From Actinacidiphila glaucinigra (lineage in GTDB: Bacteria > Actinomycetota > Actinomycetes > Streptomycetales > Streptomycetaceae): 64,000 nt of DNA. Below are positions 34,444 to 42,996 of the stretch, one piece after another; position 1 is the stretch's first letter; the number at the start of each line of letters is the position of its first letter. The position numbers and the translations under genes were made by a program. The notes beneath the pieces are model-generated. The model was not told the DNA's origin. It ran no database searches and saw nothing but the letters and a program-made list of their open reading frames with translations. The stretch spans positions 1 to 64,000 of the forward strand of contig NZ_FZOF01000014.1 of NCBI RefSeq assembly GCF_900188405.1, read 5' to 3'.

Positions 34444-34470
34444 CGGGGCCCCGCGAAACGCGGGGCCCCG
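34444..34470. terminator. Bidirectional terminator between the DUF5703 gene and chpC
   Basis: CGGGGCCCCGCG (34444-34455) and CGCGGGGCCCCG (34459-34470) form a perfect 12-bp stem with an AAA loop, between two convergent genes. Confidence 0.9.
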
Positions 34471-34494
34471 CTCGAAGGGGTGAGACCGTGACGC

Positions 34495-35397
34495 TCAGTT
34501 CTTGACTGCGCGGGCGCGGCGGAAGAGCACCGCGCCGCCCAGCAGGAGACCGGCGCTGGTCAGCAGACCCGTGGCGATGTCACCGGCACCCGTGCGGGCG
34601 AGGGACGGACCGCCGTGGCCCATCGACTGCGGCTGGTTGCCGCCGCCGTTACCGCCACCGCCGTTACCGCCACCGCCGCCACCGCCGCCGTTCTCCTTGC
34701 CCGGCTTGTGGTGGTTGCCGTGCTTCCCGGGCTTGTGGTGGTGACCCTTGCCCCCGTGGTGGTAGCCACCACCGGTGTTGGCGCAGGTGTTGCCCGCCGC
34801 CGGGTTCAGGATCCCGATGACGTCGATGGTGTTGCCGCAGACGTTGACCGGGATGTTGATCGGCGCCTGGATCACGTTGCCGGACAGAACGCCCGGGGAG
34901 CCGACCGCCGCGGCACGCGCGGAGGCGCCGCCACCGCTGTGACCGTAGCCGTCGTCGCCGTAGCCCTTGCCGCCGCCCTTACCGCCGCCGTAGCCCTTGC
35001 TGCCGCCCTGGCCGTAGCCCTTGCCGCCGCCGTAGCCACCCTTGCCGCCGTCCTTGTCGCGGTAGCTGCCGCCGGACTTGCCGCCGTAGCCGCCGCTCTC
35101 CTTCTTCCCGTAGCCCTTGCCCTGGCCGTAGCCGTGGCCCTTGCCGTGGTCGATGGAGCCGTTGACGCAGGTGTTGCCCGCCGCCGGGTTGAGGAGCCCG
35201 ACCACGTTGACGGTGTTACCGCAGGCGTTGATCGGAATGTTCACCGGCGCCTGGATGGTGTTGCCGGACAGAACGCCCGGTGAACCGGCGGCGACCCCGG
35301 ACGCGTGGGAGTCCGCGTAGGCCATGCCGCCGGTGACGGCGAGCACGCCGCCTGTCGCGACTGCCGTGAGCAGCCCCTTTTTCGCGACTTGTCGCAT
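34495..35397 (-). CDS. chpC: Long chaplin ChpC, sortase-anchored
   Basis: 300 residues. Signal peptide (about 1-28), chaplin domain 1 (about 33-78) and chaplin domain 2 (about 163-208). Both domains have the two conserved cysteines and the GSPGVLSGN...NIP pattern. They are separated by a Gly/Lys/Tyr-rich linker with repeated GYG units. A His/Lys/Gly-rich tail leads to the sortase signal LARTG (266-270), a hydrophobic helix and basic end RRARAVKN. Long chaplins are covalently attached to the wall and help coat aerial hyphae with amyloid-like hydrophobic fibres. It sits next to chpH as in S. coelicolor (SCO1674/1675). The linker and His-rich tail are unusually simple in composition. Confidence 0.96.
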   Translation of the reverse strand: MRQVAKKGLLTAVATGGVLAVTGGMAYADSHASGVAAGSPGVLSGNTIQAPVNIPINACGNTVNVVGLLNPAAGNTCVNGSIDHGKGHGYGQGKGYGKKESGGYGGKSGGSYRDKDGGKGGYGGGKGYGQGGSKGYGGGKGGGKGYGDDGYGHSGGGASARAAAVGSPGVLSGNVIQAPINIPVNVCGNTIDVIGILNPAAGNTCANTGGGYHHGGKGHHHKPGKHGNHHKPGKENGGGGGGGGNGGGGNGGGNQPQSMGHGGPSLARTGAGDIATGLLTSAGLLLGGAVLFRRARAVKN

Positions 35398-35419
35398 TGA
35401 ATGTCCCTGCCTCTTGCTT

Positions 35420-35434
35420 TTTCCGATACGGAAA
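35420..35434 (-). promoter_or_regulatory. Palindrome in the chpC leader
   Basis: TTTCCG-ATA-CGGAAA is a perfect inverted repeat, 23 bases upstream of the chpC start. It could bind a developmental regulator or form a small hairpin in the leader. Confidence 0.35.
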
Positions 35435-35510
35435 CCGGCGGACTATCGCCCGCCGGGGGAATGAATGACCCCCCGGGGCCGGATAACCGGTGTCCCACCC
35501 CTAGCCGGTG

Positions 35511-35552
35511 CGGCGGCCCCGGAACGCGAAGACGGCGCATCCGGGGCCGCCG
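35511..35552 (-). terminator. Terminator after chpH
   Basis: CGGCGGCCCCGG (35511-35522) and CCGGGGCCGCCG (35541-35552) make a perfect 12-bp stem with an 18-nt loop, 36 bases past the chpH stop and upstream of chpC, so the two chaplins are probably transcribed separately. Confidence 0.8.
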
Positions 35553-35587
35553 GGATCAGGCCTGCAGCAGTGCGGCCCGCCGCGGCG

Positions 35588-35821
35588 TCAGTTGTTGAAG
35601 CAGGCGTTGCCCAGGGCCGGGTTCAGCAGCCCCACGATGTTGATCGTGTTGCCGCACAGGTTGACCGGGATGTTGACGGGCACCTGGATCACATTGCCGG
35701 AGAGGACCCCCGGGGAACCGACAGCGGCGGCCTGAGCGCCGGAGTCGGCGACGGCCACGCCGGCACCCGCAGCCACGAGCCCTCCGGTGACAGCGGCAGC
35801 AGCGACGACCTTCTTGATCAT
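35588..35821 (-). CDS. chpH: Short chaplin ChpH
   Basis: 77 residues, the size of ChpH in S. coelicolor. Signal peptide MIKKVVAAAAVTGGLVAAGAG ending near VAVA-DS, then a single chaplin domain with two cysteines (VNLCGN, GNACFNN). Secreted; assembles at air-water interfaces into fibrils that allow aerial growth. ATG 35821 has AAGGAGG four bases upstream. A BldN-type promoter is proposed about 50-75 bases upstream. Minus strand, followed by its own terminator and chpC. Confidence 0.96.
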   Translation of the reverse strand: MIKKVVAAAAVTGGLVAAGAGVAVADSGAQAAAVGSPGVLSGNVIQVPVNIPVNLCGNTINIVGLLNPALGNACFNN

Positions 35822-35869
35822 TTTTCCTCCTTGTTGGCAAAACGGCCCCAACCTCGGACCGCACACGAA

Positions 35870-35897
35870 CCAACGACCAGGGAGGAGGCGCGCTACT
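35870..35897 (-). promoter_or_regulatory. Candidate sigma-BldN promoter of chpH
   Basis: Reading the minus strand, AGTAGC (35897-35892), 16 bp, CGTTGG (35875-35870). The BldN consensus as I recall it is CGTAAC-16-CGTTGA, so 4 of 6 and 5 of 6 positions match at the right spacing. Chaplin genes are known BldN targets. Confidence 0.55.
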
Positions 35898-35962
35898 GCC
35901 GCCGGGATTCATTCACTCTTTTCGGCTAAGCGGCAAGAAATGTCGATGATGCGAGCGTCGTT

Positions 35963-37291
35963 TCAGCAGTTCGCGAGAAAACGGTCGAGAACGCGCACGC
36001 CGAACTTCAGTCCATCGACCGGTACGCGCTCGTCCACGCCGTGGAACATCCCCGCGAAATCGAGTTCCGGCGGCAGTTGCAGCGGAGCGAATCCGAAGCA
36101 GCGGATCCCCAGGTCGTCGAAGGACTTGGCGTCGGTCCCGCCGGACAGGCAGTACGGCACGGCCCGGGCGATCGGGTCCTCGGCCTTCAGCGCGGCCTGC
36201 ATGGCCTCGACCAGGGCACCGTCGAAGCTGGTCTCCAGCGCCTTGTCGGAGTGCACGTCCTCGCGCTTCACCCGGGGGCCGAGGATCCGGTCGATGTCGG
36301 CCAGGAACTCCTCCTCGTGCCCGGGCAGGAAGCGCCCGTCGACGTGCGCGGTGGCCTGGCCGGGGATGACGTTCACCTTGTAGCCGGCGCCCAGCATCGT
36401 GGGGGCGGCGGTGTTGCGCAGCGTGGCCCCGATGATCTTCGCGATGCCGCCCAGCTTGGCGAGCGTCACCTCCATGTCCTCCGGGTCGAGCTCGGTACCG
36501 AGGGCGTCGCCCAGCTCGTCCAGGAAACCGCGGACGGACTTGGTCACCCGCACCGGGAACTCGTGCCGGCCGAGCCTGCCGACCGCCTCGCAGAGCTCTG
36601 TGATGGCGTTGTCGGTGTTGGTCATCGAGCCGTGGCCGGCGGTGCCGTCCACGGTCAGCCGCATCCAGTGCATGCCCTTCTGGGCGGTCTCGATCAGGTA
36701 GAGGCGGACGTCCTCGTTGACGGTGAAGGAGAAGCCGCCGACCTCGCCGATGGCCTCGGTCACCCCCTCGAAGAGTCCGGGGTGCCGGTCGACCAGGTGC
36801 CGCGCCCCGTAGACGCCGCCGGCCTCCTCGTCGGCGAGGAAGGCCAGCACGATGTCGCGGGGCGGACGGCGGCCGCTGCGCAGCATGTCGCGCACGACGG
36901 CCAGGGTCATGGCGTCCATGTCCTTCATGTCGACCGCGCCGCGCCCCCACACGCACCCGTCGGCGATCTCGCCGGAGAAGGGGTGGTGGGTCCAGTCGTC
37001 GGCGTTCGCGGGGACGACGTCGGTGTGGCCGTGGATCAGCAGGGCCGGACGGGAGGGGTCCTCGCCGGCGATGCGGGCGACGGTGGAGGCCCGCCCCTTG
37101 TGCGACTCGAAGATCTGCGGCTCCAGGCCGACCTCGGCGAGCTTCTCCGCCACGTACTCGGCGGCGGCCCGCTCACCCGGCCCGGAGTGGTCGCCGTAGT
37201 TGCTGGTGTCGATCCGGATGAGGTCCCGGCAGAGGTCGACGACCTCGTCCTCTGCGGTGGTCGTACGGGCGGCCGAGTTCGACTCACTCAC
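35963..37291 (-). CDS. M20/M25/M40 family metallopeptidase
   Basis: 442 residues, complete M20 enzyme. Metal-ligand motifs LLIHGHTDVVPA, GRGAVDMKDMDA and FLADEEAGG are intact, and a lid dimerisation domain (TVDGTAGHGSM...) follows. It should hydrolyse a dipeptide, N-acyl amino acid or similar amide in the cytoplasm using two zinc ions. GTG 37291 has AAGGAG seven bases upstream. Its stop lies about 140 bp from the chpH start on the same strand. Confidence 0.93.
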   Translation of the reverse strand: MSESNSAARTTTAEDEVVDLCRDLIRIDTSNYGDHSGPGERAAAEYVAEKLAEVGLEPQIFESHKGRASTVARIAGEDPSRPALLIHGHTDVVPANADDWTHHPFSGEIADGCVWGRGAVDMKDMDAMTLAVVRDMLRSGRRPPRDIVLAFLADEEAGGVYGARHLVDRHPGLFEGVTEAIGEVGGFSFTVNEDVRLYLIETAQKGMHWMRLTVDGTAGHGSMTNTDNAITELCEAVGRLGRHEFPVRVTKSVRGFLDELGDALGTELDPEDMEVTLAKLGGIAKIIGATLRNTAAPTMLGAGYKVNVIPGQATAHVDGRFLPGHEEEFLADIDRILGPRVKREDVHSDKALETSFDGALVEAMQAALKAEDPIARAVPYCLSGGTDAKSFDDLGIRCFGFAPLQLPPELDFAGMFHGVDERVPVDGLKFGVRVLDRFLANC

Positions 37292-37464
37292 GCTGACTCC
37301 TTCGTTCGTCGGTCCCGGCCATCCTCCCCCGCGTCCTCCGCGGCCCGCGAGGGCCCCGGGGCGGCCGTCACGTTCCCGCCACGGGAAGCGTGTGATCGGG
37401 GACCTCCGGATGTTTGCTATTGTTTTCCACGTCGCCGGGCCGAGTGCCGGGCGGCGAACACCTT

Positions 37465-37552
37465 GTCCGGGTGGCGGAATGGCAGACGCGCTAGCTTGAG
37501 GTGCTAGTGCCCTTTATCGGGCGTGGGGGTTCAAGTCCCCCCTCGGACACCA
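37465..37552 (+). tRNA. tRNA-Leu (anticodon GAG), CCA encoded
   Basis: Class II tRNA of 85 nt plus CCA. Acceptor GTCCGGG pairs with CTCGGAC (one G-U), the anticodon stem CTAGC/GCTAG encloses loop TTGAGGT, the long variable arm is TGCCCTTTATCGGGCG, and the T-loop is TTCAAGT. Discriminator A at 37549 is followed by CCA at 37550-37552. Confidence 0.98.
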
Positions 37553-37557
37553 TGCAG

Positions 37558-37608
37558 ACGCCTGTGGGCGGCACGACCGGGAGACCGGCGGGTGCCGCCC
37601 ACAGGCGT
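37558..37608 (+). terminator. Terminator after tRNA-Leu
   Basis: Positions 37558-37574 pair perfectly with 37592-37608 (17 bp, 17-nt loop), and TTTG follows. It starts five bases past the tRNA CCA and also faces the end of the SHOCT gene. Confidence 0.9.
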
Positions 37609-37671
37609 TTGTGGCGTCTTCGCGTCCTCCGCCGGCTTCGGCTTTCGCTTCCGCTTCCGGTGGCGGGGCCG

Positions 37672-37983
37672 TCAGCCGCCGAGGATGGCGCGTTTCTGCG
37701 TCTGGAACTCCTCCTCGGTGAGGATTCCCTGCTCCTTCAGTTCTCCGAGCTGCTTGAGCTGCTCCAGCTTGCCCGCCATGTCGCCCGTGGGGGCGGGCGG
37801 AGGCGGGGCGGCGGGAGGCACGCTGGCGGGCGGCGGGGCGGGCGCGGGCTCCTGGACCGGGGCCTGTCCGTAGTCCTGCTGGGCCCATCGGCCCTGCTGC
37901 CGTCGCGCCACACGTTGTGAGACCGCGGTGGCCGTGCCCGCGACGACGGCCGTGCGTACCGCTCCACGCAGTAGACCGGGCAT
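37672..37983 (-). CDS. SHOCT domain protein
   Basis: 103 residues. A basic/Ala-rich N-terminus with one weakly hydrophobic segment (AVRTAVVAGTATAVSQRVARRQQ), a Pro/Ala-rich linker (about 45-68) and a C-terminal SHOCT motif of two helices (KLEQLKQLGELKEQGILTEEEFQTQKRAIL). SHOCT segments mediate oligomerisation in membrane-associated proteins. ATG 37983 has GGAAGGG about nine bases upstream. Function unknown. Confidence 0.87.
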   Translation of the reverse strand: MPGLLRGAVRTAVVAGTATAVSQRVARRQQGRWAQQDYGQAPVQEPAPAPPPASVPPAAPPPPAPTGDMAGKLEQLKQLGELKEQGILTEEEFQTQKRAILGG

Positions 37984-38296
37984 GATGCCGTCCCTTCCGG
38001 TGGCTCCTGGGCCTCCATTCGACCACCCTGCCGGGCGTGCCGCACGCCGTGCCGGGGCCGGTGCGTCGCTCCGTCCGGCCGGGCCGTCCGTGAGGGAGCG
38101 CCGACGTTCGCGTGCCCCTTCCCGATGACCGGGAAGCCCTGGTGACGGGCGCGAGCCCGGGCACCGGGAGGGACCACCGCGAGCGGGAGGGGGTGACGGG
38201 CGATTGAGCCGACTGGTCGCGCCCGGCATGACAGGTCCGGCGCTTCGGGGCAGCGTTGCCTTCGCACCGCTCTCCGCACAGACGAGGACGCTCACC

Positions 38297-38650
38297 ATGG
38301 CAGATCTCCGGCGGCACGGCATCCGCGCCGGCGCCCTGTTCCTTCTGCTCGGCGCCGCGGGCTGCTCCGGCCTGACGCCCAAGGCGGTGGGCTCGTTGGT
38401 GTACACCACCCCCGACAACAAGGTGGTCCAGCTCGACAGCCCCTCGGTGGACGGCTGCCACCAGCTGCCCCCCACGGGCGCCAGGTCCGTCGCCAACAAC
38501 ACGCTCAACGACGTGATCCTGCACACCGGCCCCGGCTGCAAGAACCTGGAGGGCACGGAGAGCTACTACCTGGCGACGAAGACCAGCAACCCCGGCATGC
38601 CCGACGCCGAGCCGTGGATGAGCTTCACCGTCGTCGGCGGCAACGCCTGA
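38297..38650 (+). CDS. Small secreted lipoprotein of unknown function
   Basis: 117 residues. ATG 38297 has GAGGAC seven bases upstream. The signal peptide MADLRRHGIRAGALFLLLGAAGC ends in a lipobox (LGAAGC). The mature part has conserved-looking Cys pairs (SVDGCHQLP, TGPGCKNLE) that could form a disulfide. It is exported and lipid-anchored. No homologous family recognised. It ends 10 bases from the convergent DUF6325 gene. Confidence 0.8.
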   Translation: MADLRRHGIRAGALFLLLGAAGCSGLTPKAVGSLVYTTPDNKVVQLDSPSVDGCHQLPPTGARSVANNTLNDVILHTGPGCKNLEGTESYYLATKTSNPGMPDAEPWMSFTVVGGNA

Positions 38651-38660
38651 CCGGAGGTCA

Positions 38661-39104
38661 TCAAGGCCCGGGCTCGCCGGCGTCCAGGGAGGCCAGCACG
38701 GCCTGCACGGGGATCCGGCCGCTGGCGACGAGCCTGCCCCCGCCCCGGCGCACCGCGACCGCGAGGGGCGCGGCCCACAGGTTCTCGTAGACCAGGACGG
38801 CGGCGGAGCTGCCCGGTTCGAGGACGGCGGCGGCGTCCTCGAGGTCGTCCTCGCCGAGCAGCCCGGAGGAAGCGCCCTGGAACACCTCGAGTTCACCGAG
38901 TCCCTCGGCGGTGAGGTCGGCGATCTCCAGGCCGGCGATGCTCCCGTCCGCGTCCTTGCGGACGAAGGTCAGGTCGAGGACGCGGATGAGCCCGCGGTCC
39001 ACCAGGTCGAGCAGGAGGGGGAAGGCCTCGCCGGTCATGCGGTTGCCGGGGAACTCGATCACCACGTAGTCGATGGGGCCCATCTCGTCGATTGGGTCGC
39101 TCAC
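38661..39104 (-). CDS. DUF6325 family protein
   Basis: 147 residues. The pattern GPIDYVVIEFPGNRMTGEAFPLLLDLVDRGLIRVLDLTFVRKDADGS is that of a small actinobacterial alpha/beta family often found near SHOCT proteins; the next conserved segment is VLVYENLWAAPLAVAVRRGGGRLVASGRIP. Possible stress-related membrane-associated protein; function not known. GTG 39104 has GGAAGGGAG eight bases upstream. A SHOCT gene lies nearby at 37672, which fits the usual association. Confidence 0.83.
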   Translation of the reverse strand: MSDPIDEMGPIDYVVIEFPGNRMTGEAFPLLLDLVDRGLIRVLDLTFVRKDADGSIAGLEIADLTAEGLGELEVFQGASSGLLGEDDLEDAAAVLEPGSSAAVLVYENLWAAPLAVAVRRGGGRLVASGRIPVQAVLASLDAGEPGP

Positions 39105-39227
39105 GGCACTGCTCCCTTCCCCCGCTCGATCCCCCGTGCCATTGGACCACCGGGACGGGGCCGGCGCACCTCGGCCCGGGCCCCGCCCGGGAGCTGACGT
39201 GCCGCCAGGCGCCGCGCGCCCTCGGGC

Positions 39228-39872
39228 TCAGGCGGTGAGCTGGTACAGGCTCTTGGAGACCAGCACCAGCCCGATGACCAGGCACAGGCCGATGATCGCC
39301 TGGTCCTGGTGGCCGTCGAGCCAGGTGCGCAGGGCGAGCAGCCGGACGCGGGCGGAGCGCGGGGCGAAGAGGGCGTAGACCTCCATCGCCAGCAGGCTGG
39401 AGCTGGCGATCAGGCAGTAGGCCAGCAGCGCCAGATAGGACTCGAGGTGGGACAGGTCGGCCTCGACGACGGTCGCGGCGCCCGCCGCGACCAGGCCCCA
39501 TGGCTGGAGGAGCACCGCGAGGCCCGCGGACGACCAGGCCGAGACCCGCTCCAGGCGGTTCGTCATCCGGGACGGCCGGTGGGGACGCGCCGCGCGGCGC
39601 CTGCGGTGCTCGGCGTAGCCCACCAGCCCGACGCCGACGGCGAGTTTGCCGGCGAGGGCGGCCGTCGAGGGGGAGGACTTCGGCTCCGGCGGCTCGCCCC
39701 CGGTCAGCAGCAGCACCGCCGCGACGACGGCGACCAGGCAGGCCAGCCAGGCCACGATGAAGGCCAGGCCCTTCCACACGCCGCCGCGGGTGCTCAGCAC
39801 CAGCACGAACGCCATCAGCGGGAACGGGAACAGGGTGACGGCCAGCCCGATCAGGACGAGGTCAAGGACCAT
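39228..39872 (-). CDS. GAP (Sap/sulfolipid-1-addressing) family membrane protein
   Basis: 214 residues, six membrane segments arranged three plus three around a basic loop (EHRRRRAARPHRPSRM). Starts MVLDLVLIGLAVTLFPFPLMAFVLVLST, typical of the GAP family that includes mycobacterial Sap, implicated in lipid transport. ATG 39872 has only a weak GGGGGCGG upstream. It is divergent from the DUF2252 gene at 40074. Confidence 0.82.
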   Translation of the reverse strand: MVLDLVLIGLAVTLFPFPLMAFVLVLSTRGGVWKGLAFIVAWLACLVAVVAAVLLLTGGEPPEPKSSPSTAALAGKLAVGVGLVGYAEHRRRRAARPHRPSRMTNRLERVSAWSSAGLAVLLQPWGLVAAGAATVVEADLSHLESYLALLAYCLIASSSLLAMEVYALFAPRSARVRLLALRTWLDGHQDQAIIGLCLVIGLVLVSKSLYQLTA

Positions 39873-40073
39873 CGCCGCCCCCGCCGGGGGTCGGGGGCAC
39901 GGAGGAACGGCCGGCCGCGTCCATGCGGTCATGGTCACCGGGGCCGCCCGCGGGCACAACTCCACGGCCCCGGGTCCGACTCGCCGGGCCCATGGGCCGG
40001 GCTTACGTTTGAGGTGGCCGGCGCACCCGCTCACTCCAGGCGGGGCCGAGCGGCCCGGAGGACGGTGACCGCG

Positions 40074-41474
40074 ATGACCGTGGACGCCCGGTGGAGATCC
40101 CCCGGGGAACGTGCCGCGCACGGCAAGGCGGCCCGCAAGAAGGCGCCGCGTTCCGCGCACGCCGGGTACGAGCCCGCGGCGGACCGGGCCGATCCCGTGG
40201 ACGTCGTGGCGGAGCAGTCGGCGCGGCGCGTGCCTGAGCTGGTGCCGATCCGCTACGGCCGCATGATCGAGTCGCCGTTCCGCTTCTACCGCGGGGCGGC
40301 CGCGGTCATGGCCGGGGACCTGGCGCACACGCCCCGCTCGGGGCTGCGGGCCCAGCTGTGCGGGGACGCGCACATGCTGAACTTCCGGCTGCTGGCCTCG
40401 CCGGAGCGGCGGCTGATGTTCGACATCAACGACTTCGACGAGACCCTGCCGGGCCCCTGGGAGTGGGACGTCAAGCGCCTGGCCGCCAGTCTGGTCATCG
40501 CGGGGCGCGCGAACGGTTTCTCGGCGTCCGAGCGCGCGGGGGTGGTGCGGGCTGCCGTCGGTGCCTACCGCCGCCGGATGCGCGGCTTCGCGGGGATGGG
40601 CAACCTGCAGGTCTGGTACACCCGTTTCGAGGCGGACCAGTTGCAGCAGCAGTTCGCCCCGATGATGGGCGGCGAGGACGTGGTGCGCTGGGAGCGTGCC
40701 CGGGCCCGGGCCCGTGCGCACGACACGCTGCAGGCCTTCGACAAGCTGACGCGGGTGATCGGCGGCAGACGTCTGATCGCCCCCGATCCCCCGCTGCTGG
40801 TGCCGCTGCGCGACCTGCTCGACGGCGACGCCCGCGCCTCCCTGGAGAAGGAGATCGCCCGGCTCGTCGAACGGTACGGCCACACCCTGCAGCCCGACCG
40901 GCGCTTCCTGCTGGACCAGTACCGGCTTGCCGACTGCGCCCGCAAGGTCGTCGGGGTCGGCAGTGTGGGGACCCGCTGCTGGATCCTGCTCCTGCTCGGC
41001 AAGGACGACGAGGATCCGCTGTTCCTGCAGGCGAAGGAGGCCGAGGAGTCGGTCCTTGCGCCGTACGCGGGGCCGGGCCCGCACCGTTCGCAGGGCGAGC
41101 GGGTGGTCGCCGGGCAGCGCCTGATGCAGGCGACCAGCGACATCTTCCTCGGCTGGGAGCACCTGTACGGCGTCGACGGGCGCCAGCGCGACTTCTACGT
41201 ACGGCAGTTGCGTGACTGGAAGGGCATCGTGGTGGCCGAGAACCTGACCCCCGGCACGATGACGCTCTTCGGTGAGGTGTGCGGCGCCACGCTGGCCCGG
41301 GCGCACGCGCGGTCCGGGGACCGCATCGCGATCGCCGCCTACCTGGGGGGTTCGGACGTCTTCGACCGGGCGGTCGCCGGGTTCGCCGAGGCGTACGCGG
41401 ACCAGAACGAGCGGGACCACCGGGCGCTCGTGGAGGCCGTCCGCGGCGGACGCCTCCGGGCGGAGAGCGCCTGA
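40074..41474 (+). CDS. DUF2252 family protein
   Basis: 466 residues, usual size. Blocks: RVPELVPIRYGRMIESPFRFYRGAAAVMAGDL, LCGDAHMLNFRLLASPERRLMFDINDFDETLPGPWEWDVKRLAASL and WKGIVVAENLTP. The GDAHMLNF and DINDFDET segments resemble the catalytic loop and metal-binding Asp of aminoglycoside-phosphotransferase-like kinases, so a kinase-type reaction is possible. ATG 40074 follows GGAGG by 12 bases; GTG 40065 is too close. Function unknown. Confidence 0.9.
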   Translation: MTVDARWRSPGERAAHGKAARKKAPRSAHAGYEPAADRADPVDVVAEQSARRVPELVPIRYGRMIESPFRFYRGAAAVMAGDLAHTPRSGLRAQLCGDAHMLNFRLLASPERRLMFDINDFDETLPGPWEWDVKRLAASLVIAGRANGFSASERAGVVRAAVGAYRRRMRGFAGMGNLQVWYTRFEADQLQQQFAPMMGGEDVVRWERARARARAHDTLQAFDKLTRVIGGRRLIAPDPPLLVPLRDLLDGDARASLEKEIARLVERYGHTLQPDRRFLLDQYRLADCARKVVGVGSVGTRCWILLLLGKDDEDPLFLQAKEAEESVLAPYAGPGPHRSQGERVVAGQRLMQATSDIFLGWEHLYGVDGRQRDFYVRQLRDWKGIVVAENLTPGTMTLFGEVCGATLARAHARSGDRIAIAAYLGGSDVFDRAVAGFAEAYADQNERDHRALVEAVRGGRLRAESA

Positions 41475-41706
41475 GGCCCGCGCGGCGGCGCTGCCGGCCG
41501 GCCGTCGTCGGTCGGACTCGCCGGGCGTCTCCTTGGTCGGCGGGTTGTGCTCGACGACGGGCGGGGTGACCTGGCGGGTCCCGGTCCCCGTCCCGGTCCC
41601 GGCCTCGTGGGCGAGCCGAAGGACGGTGGGGTGCGGGTTCGTGCCGACGGGGGCGACGGGGCCCACCCCGGCCGAGGGACCGCGGAGTTCACGGGTCCGG
41701 CGCCCG
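41475..41706. other. Convergent gap with GC repeats
   Basis: Between the DUF2252 and ClC genes. It holds short repeats of the type GTCCCGGT (about 41578-41605). At its right edge a perfect 16-bp palindrome, CGTCACGGCCGTGACG (41705-41720), overlaps the ClC stop codon. No gene seen. Confidence 0.6.
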
Positions 41707-42996
41707 TCACGGCCGTGACGACGCGGGACGAGGCGTCCGCCCGGCCGGCGGACGCCCGCCGCCGAGCGGCGGCAGGGGCGGGATGTCCGGGCCCTGGGGC
41801 AGCAGTTCGGCCGCCACGAAGGCGACGACCACCGCGAGCACCACGACCGGCACCGACTCGATGTTGCCGAGCAGGAGCACCACGAGCACCACGCTGCTCA
41901 CCGGCAGGCGCATCGCGGCGGCGGTGGCCGCCGCCATGCCCGCCGCCATCGCCGGTACGACCCCGAAGCCGGGCAGCGGGGCGGCCAGCAGCCCCGCGGC
42001 GCCGCCGAGGAAGAGCGAGGGGAAGATCGGGCCGCCGCGCAGGCTGCCCAGGCACAGCGCGTAGCCGGCGCCCTTGCACAGCAGCACCGCGACCAGGGCG
42101 CCGGCCGGCCAGAGGTGCGGGTCGGCGGCCATCTGCGCCAGTGCCGTCTGCCCGGAGGAGGCGACCTCCTCCGGTGTGCGGCCGGTGGCCAGCGCGTACA
42201 CGGCGGCGCAGGCGCCGGCGGCGAGCGCGCAGAGCACGGTGTGCGGCAGCGGCCGGCGGGAGACGAACACCGCTGCGGCCTTGCCGCCGGTGACGACGAG
42301 GTGCACGGCCATCCCGACCACGAGGGCGAGGAGCACGCCCCACACCACGTCGCCCGCGTCGAGCGTGGGCGGGCGGGGCAGGCCGATGTCGAGGTGGGAC
42401 GTCTTCAGTCCCGTCCAGCGGCCGAAGCCGGTGAACACGATGTCGCCCACGCCGCTGGCGAGCAGGGCCGGCAGCATCACGGCGAACAGCTGCGGCCCGC
42501 CGACCCCGGCCACCTCCATCAGGAGTACCCCGGCCACCACCGGGTTGCCGAAGATCGTGGCGATCGCCGCCGCGGAACCGGCCGCGCCCACCAGGGCGTT
42601 GCCCTGCGGGGTCGCCGGCGTGCGGACCAGGTCGCGGAAGAGCAGCGCCAGTCCGCCGCCGAAGGCGATGAGCGGGGCCTCCGGGCCGAGCACCGCGCCC
42701 AGCGGCAGTGCCGCCAGGGCGGCGAGGACCACGCCGGGCAGGGCGGAGGGGGTGAGCCCTCCGGTGTGCAGACCGCCCGCCGGGACGTGGCCGCCGCGGC
42801 CGGGCAGGCGGGTGACGACCAGGCCGACGATCGCACCGGCGAGGGTGAGCAGCGGCAGCGGCCACCACCACGGAGGCGTCTGCCAGCCGAACTGCCCCGG
42901 CAGCACCTGCCACAGCAGCCGCTCCAGTTCGTGCAGCGCGACGAGGAACCAGAAGGCCAGGAAGGACACCGGGATGCCGATCACCGCGGAGAACAC
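41707..42996 (-). CDS. ClC family chloride channel/antiporter
   Basis: 429 residues from the first conventional start (GTG 42996). About ten membrane helices; selectivity-filter-like segments GAVLGPEAPLIAFG (compare GxEGP), GNPVVAGVLLMEV and LCLGSLRGGPIFPSLFLG are present. It moves chloride or a similar anion, perhaps with protons. The open frame continues upstream with coding-like residues (DQLRDILRRPGYRRTL) to ATC at 43077, which has AGGAGG six bases upstream, whereas GTG 42996 has no ribosome site. I suspect initiation at ATC, adding 27 residues. The C-terminus is Pro/Arg-rich. Confidence 0.9.
   Translation of the reverse strand: MFSAVIGIPVSFLAFWFLVALHELERLLWQVLPGQFGWQTPPWWWPLPLLTLAGAIVGLVVTRLPGRGGHVPAGGLHTGGLTPSALPGVVLAALAALPLGAVLGPEAPLIAFGGGLALLFRDLVRTPATPQGNALVGAAGSAAAIATIFGNPVVAGVLLMEVAGVGGPQLFAVMLPALLASGVGDIVFTGFGRWTGLKTSHLDIGLPRPPTLDAGDVVWGVLLALVVGMAVHLVVTGGKAAAVFVSRRPLPHTVLCALAAGACAAVYALATGRTPEEVASSGQTALAQMAADPHLWPAGALVAVLLCKGAGYALCLGSLRGGPIFPSLFLGGAAGLLAAPLPGFGVVPAMAAGMAAATAAAMRLPVSSVVLVVLLLGNIESVPVVVLAVVVAFVAAELLPQGPDIPPLPPLGGGRPPAGRTPRPASSRP
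41732..41756 (-). terminator. Perfect hairpin inside the ClC gene 3' end
   Basis: GGCGTCCGCC (41732-41741) pairs with GGCGGACGCC (41747-41756) over CGGCC. It lies in the Pro/Arg-rich tail codons, so it may act on the opposite DUF2252 transcript or as a combined coding and terminating element. Confidence 0.45.

Noticed and set aside
34502-35283. Plus-strand Ala/Val-rich frames opposite chpC
   Set aside because: They mirror the Gly/Lys repeats of ChpC, which itself has signal peptide, chaplin domains and sortase motif.
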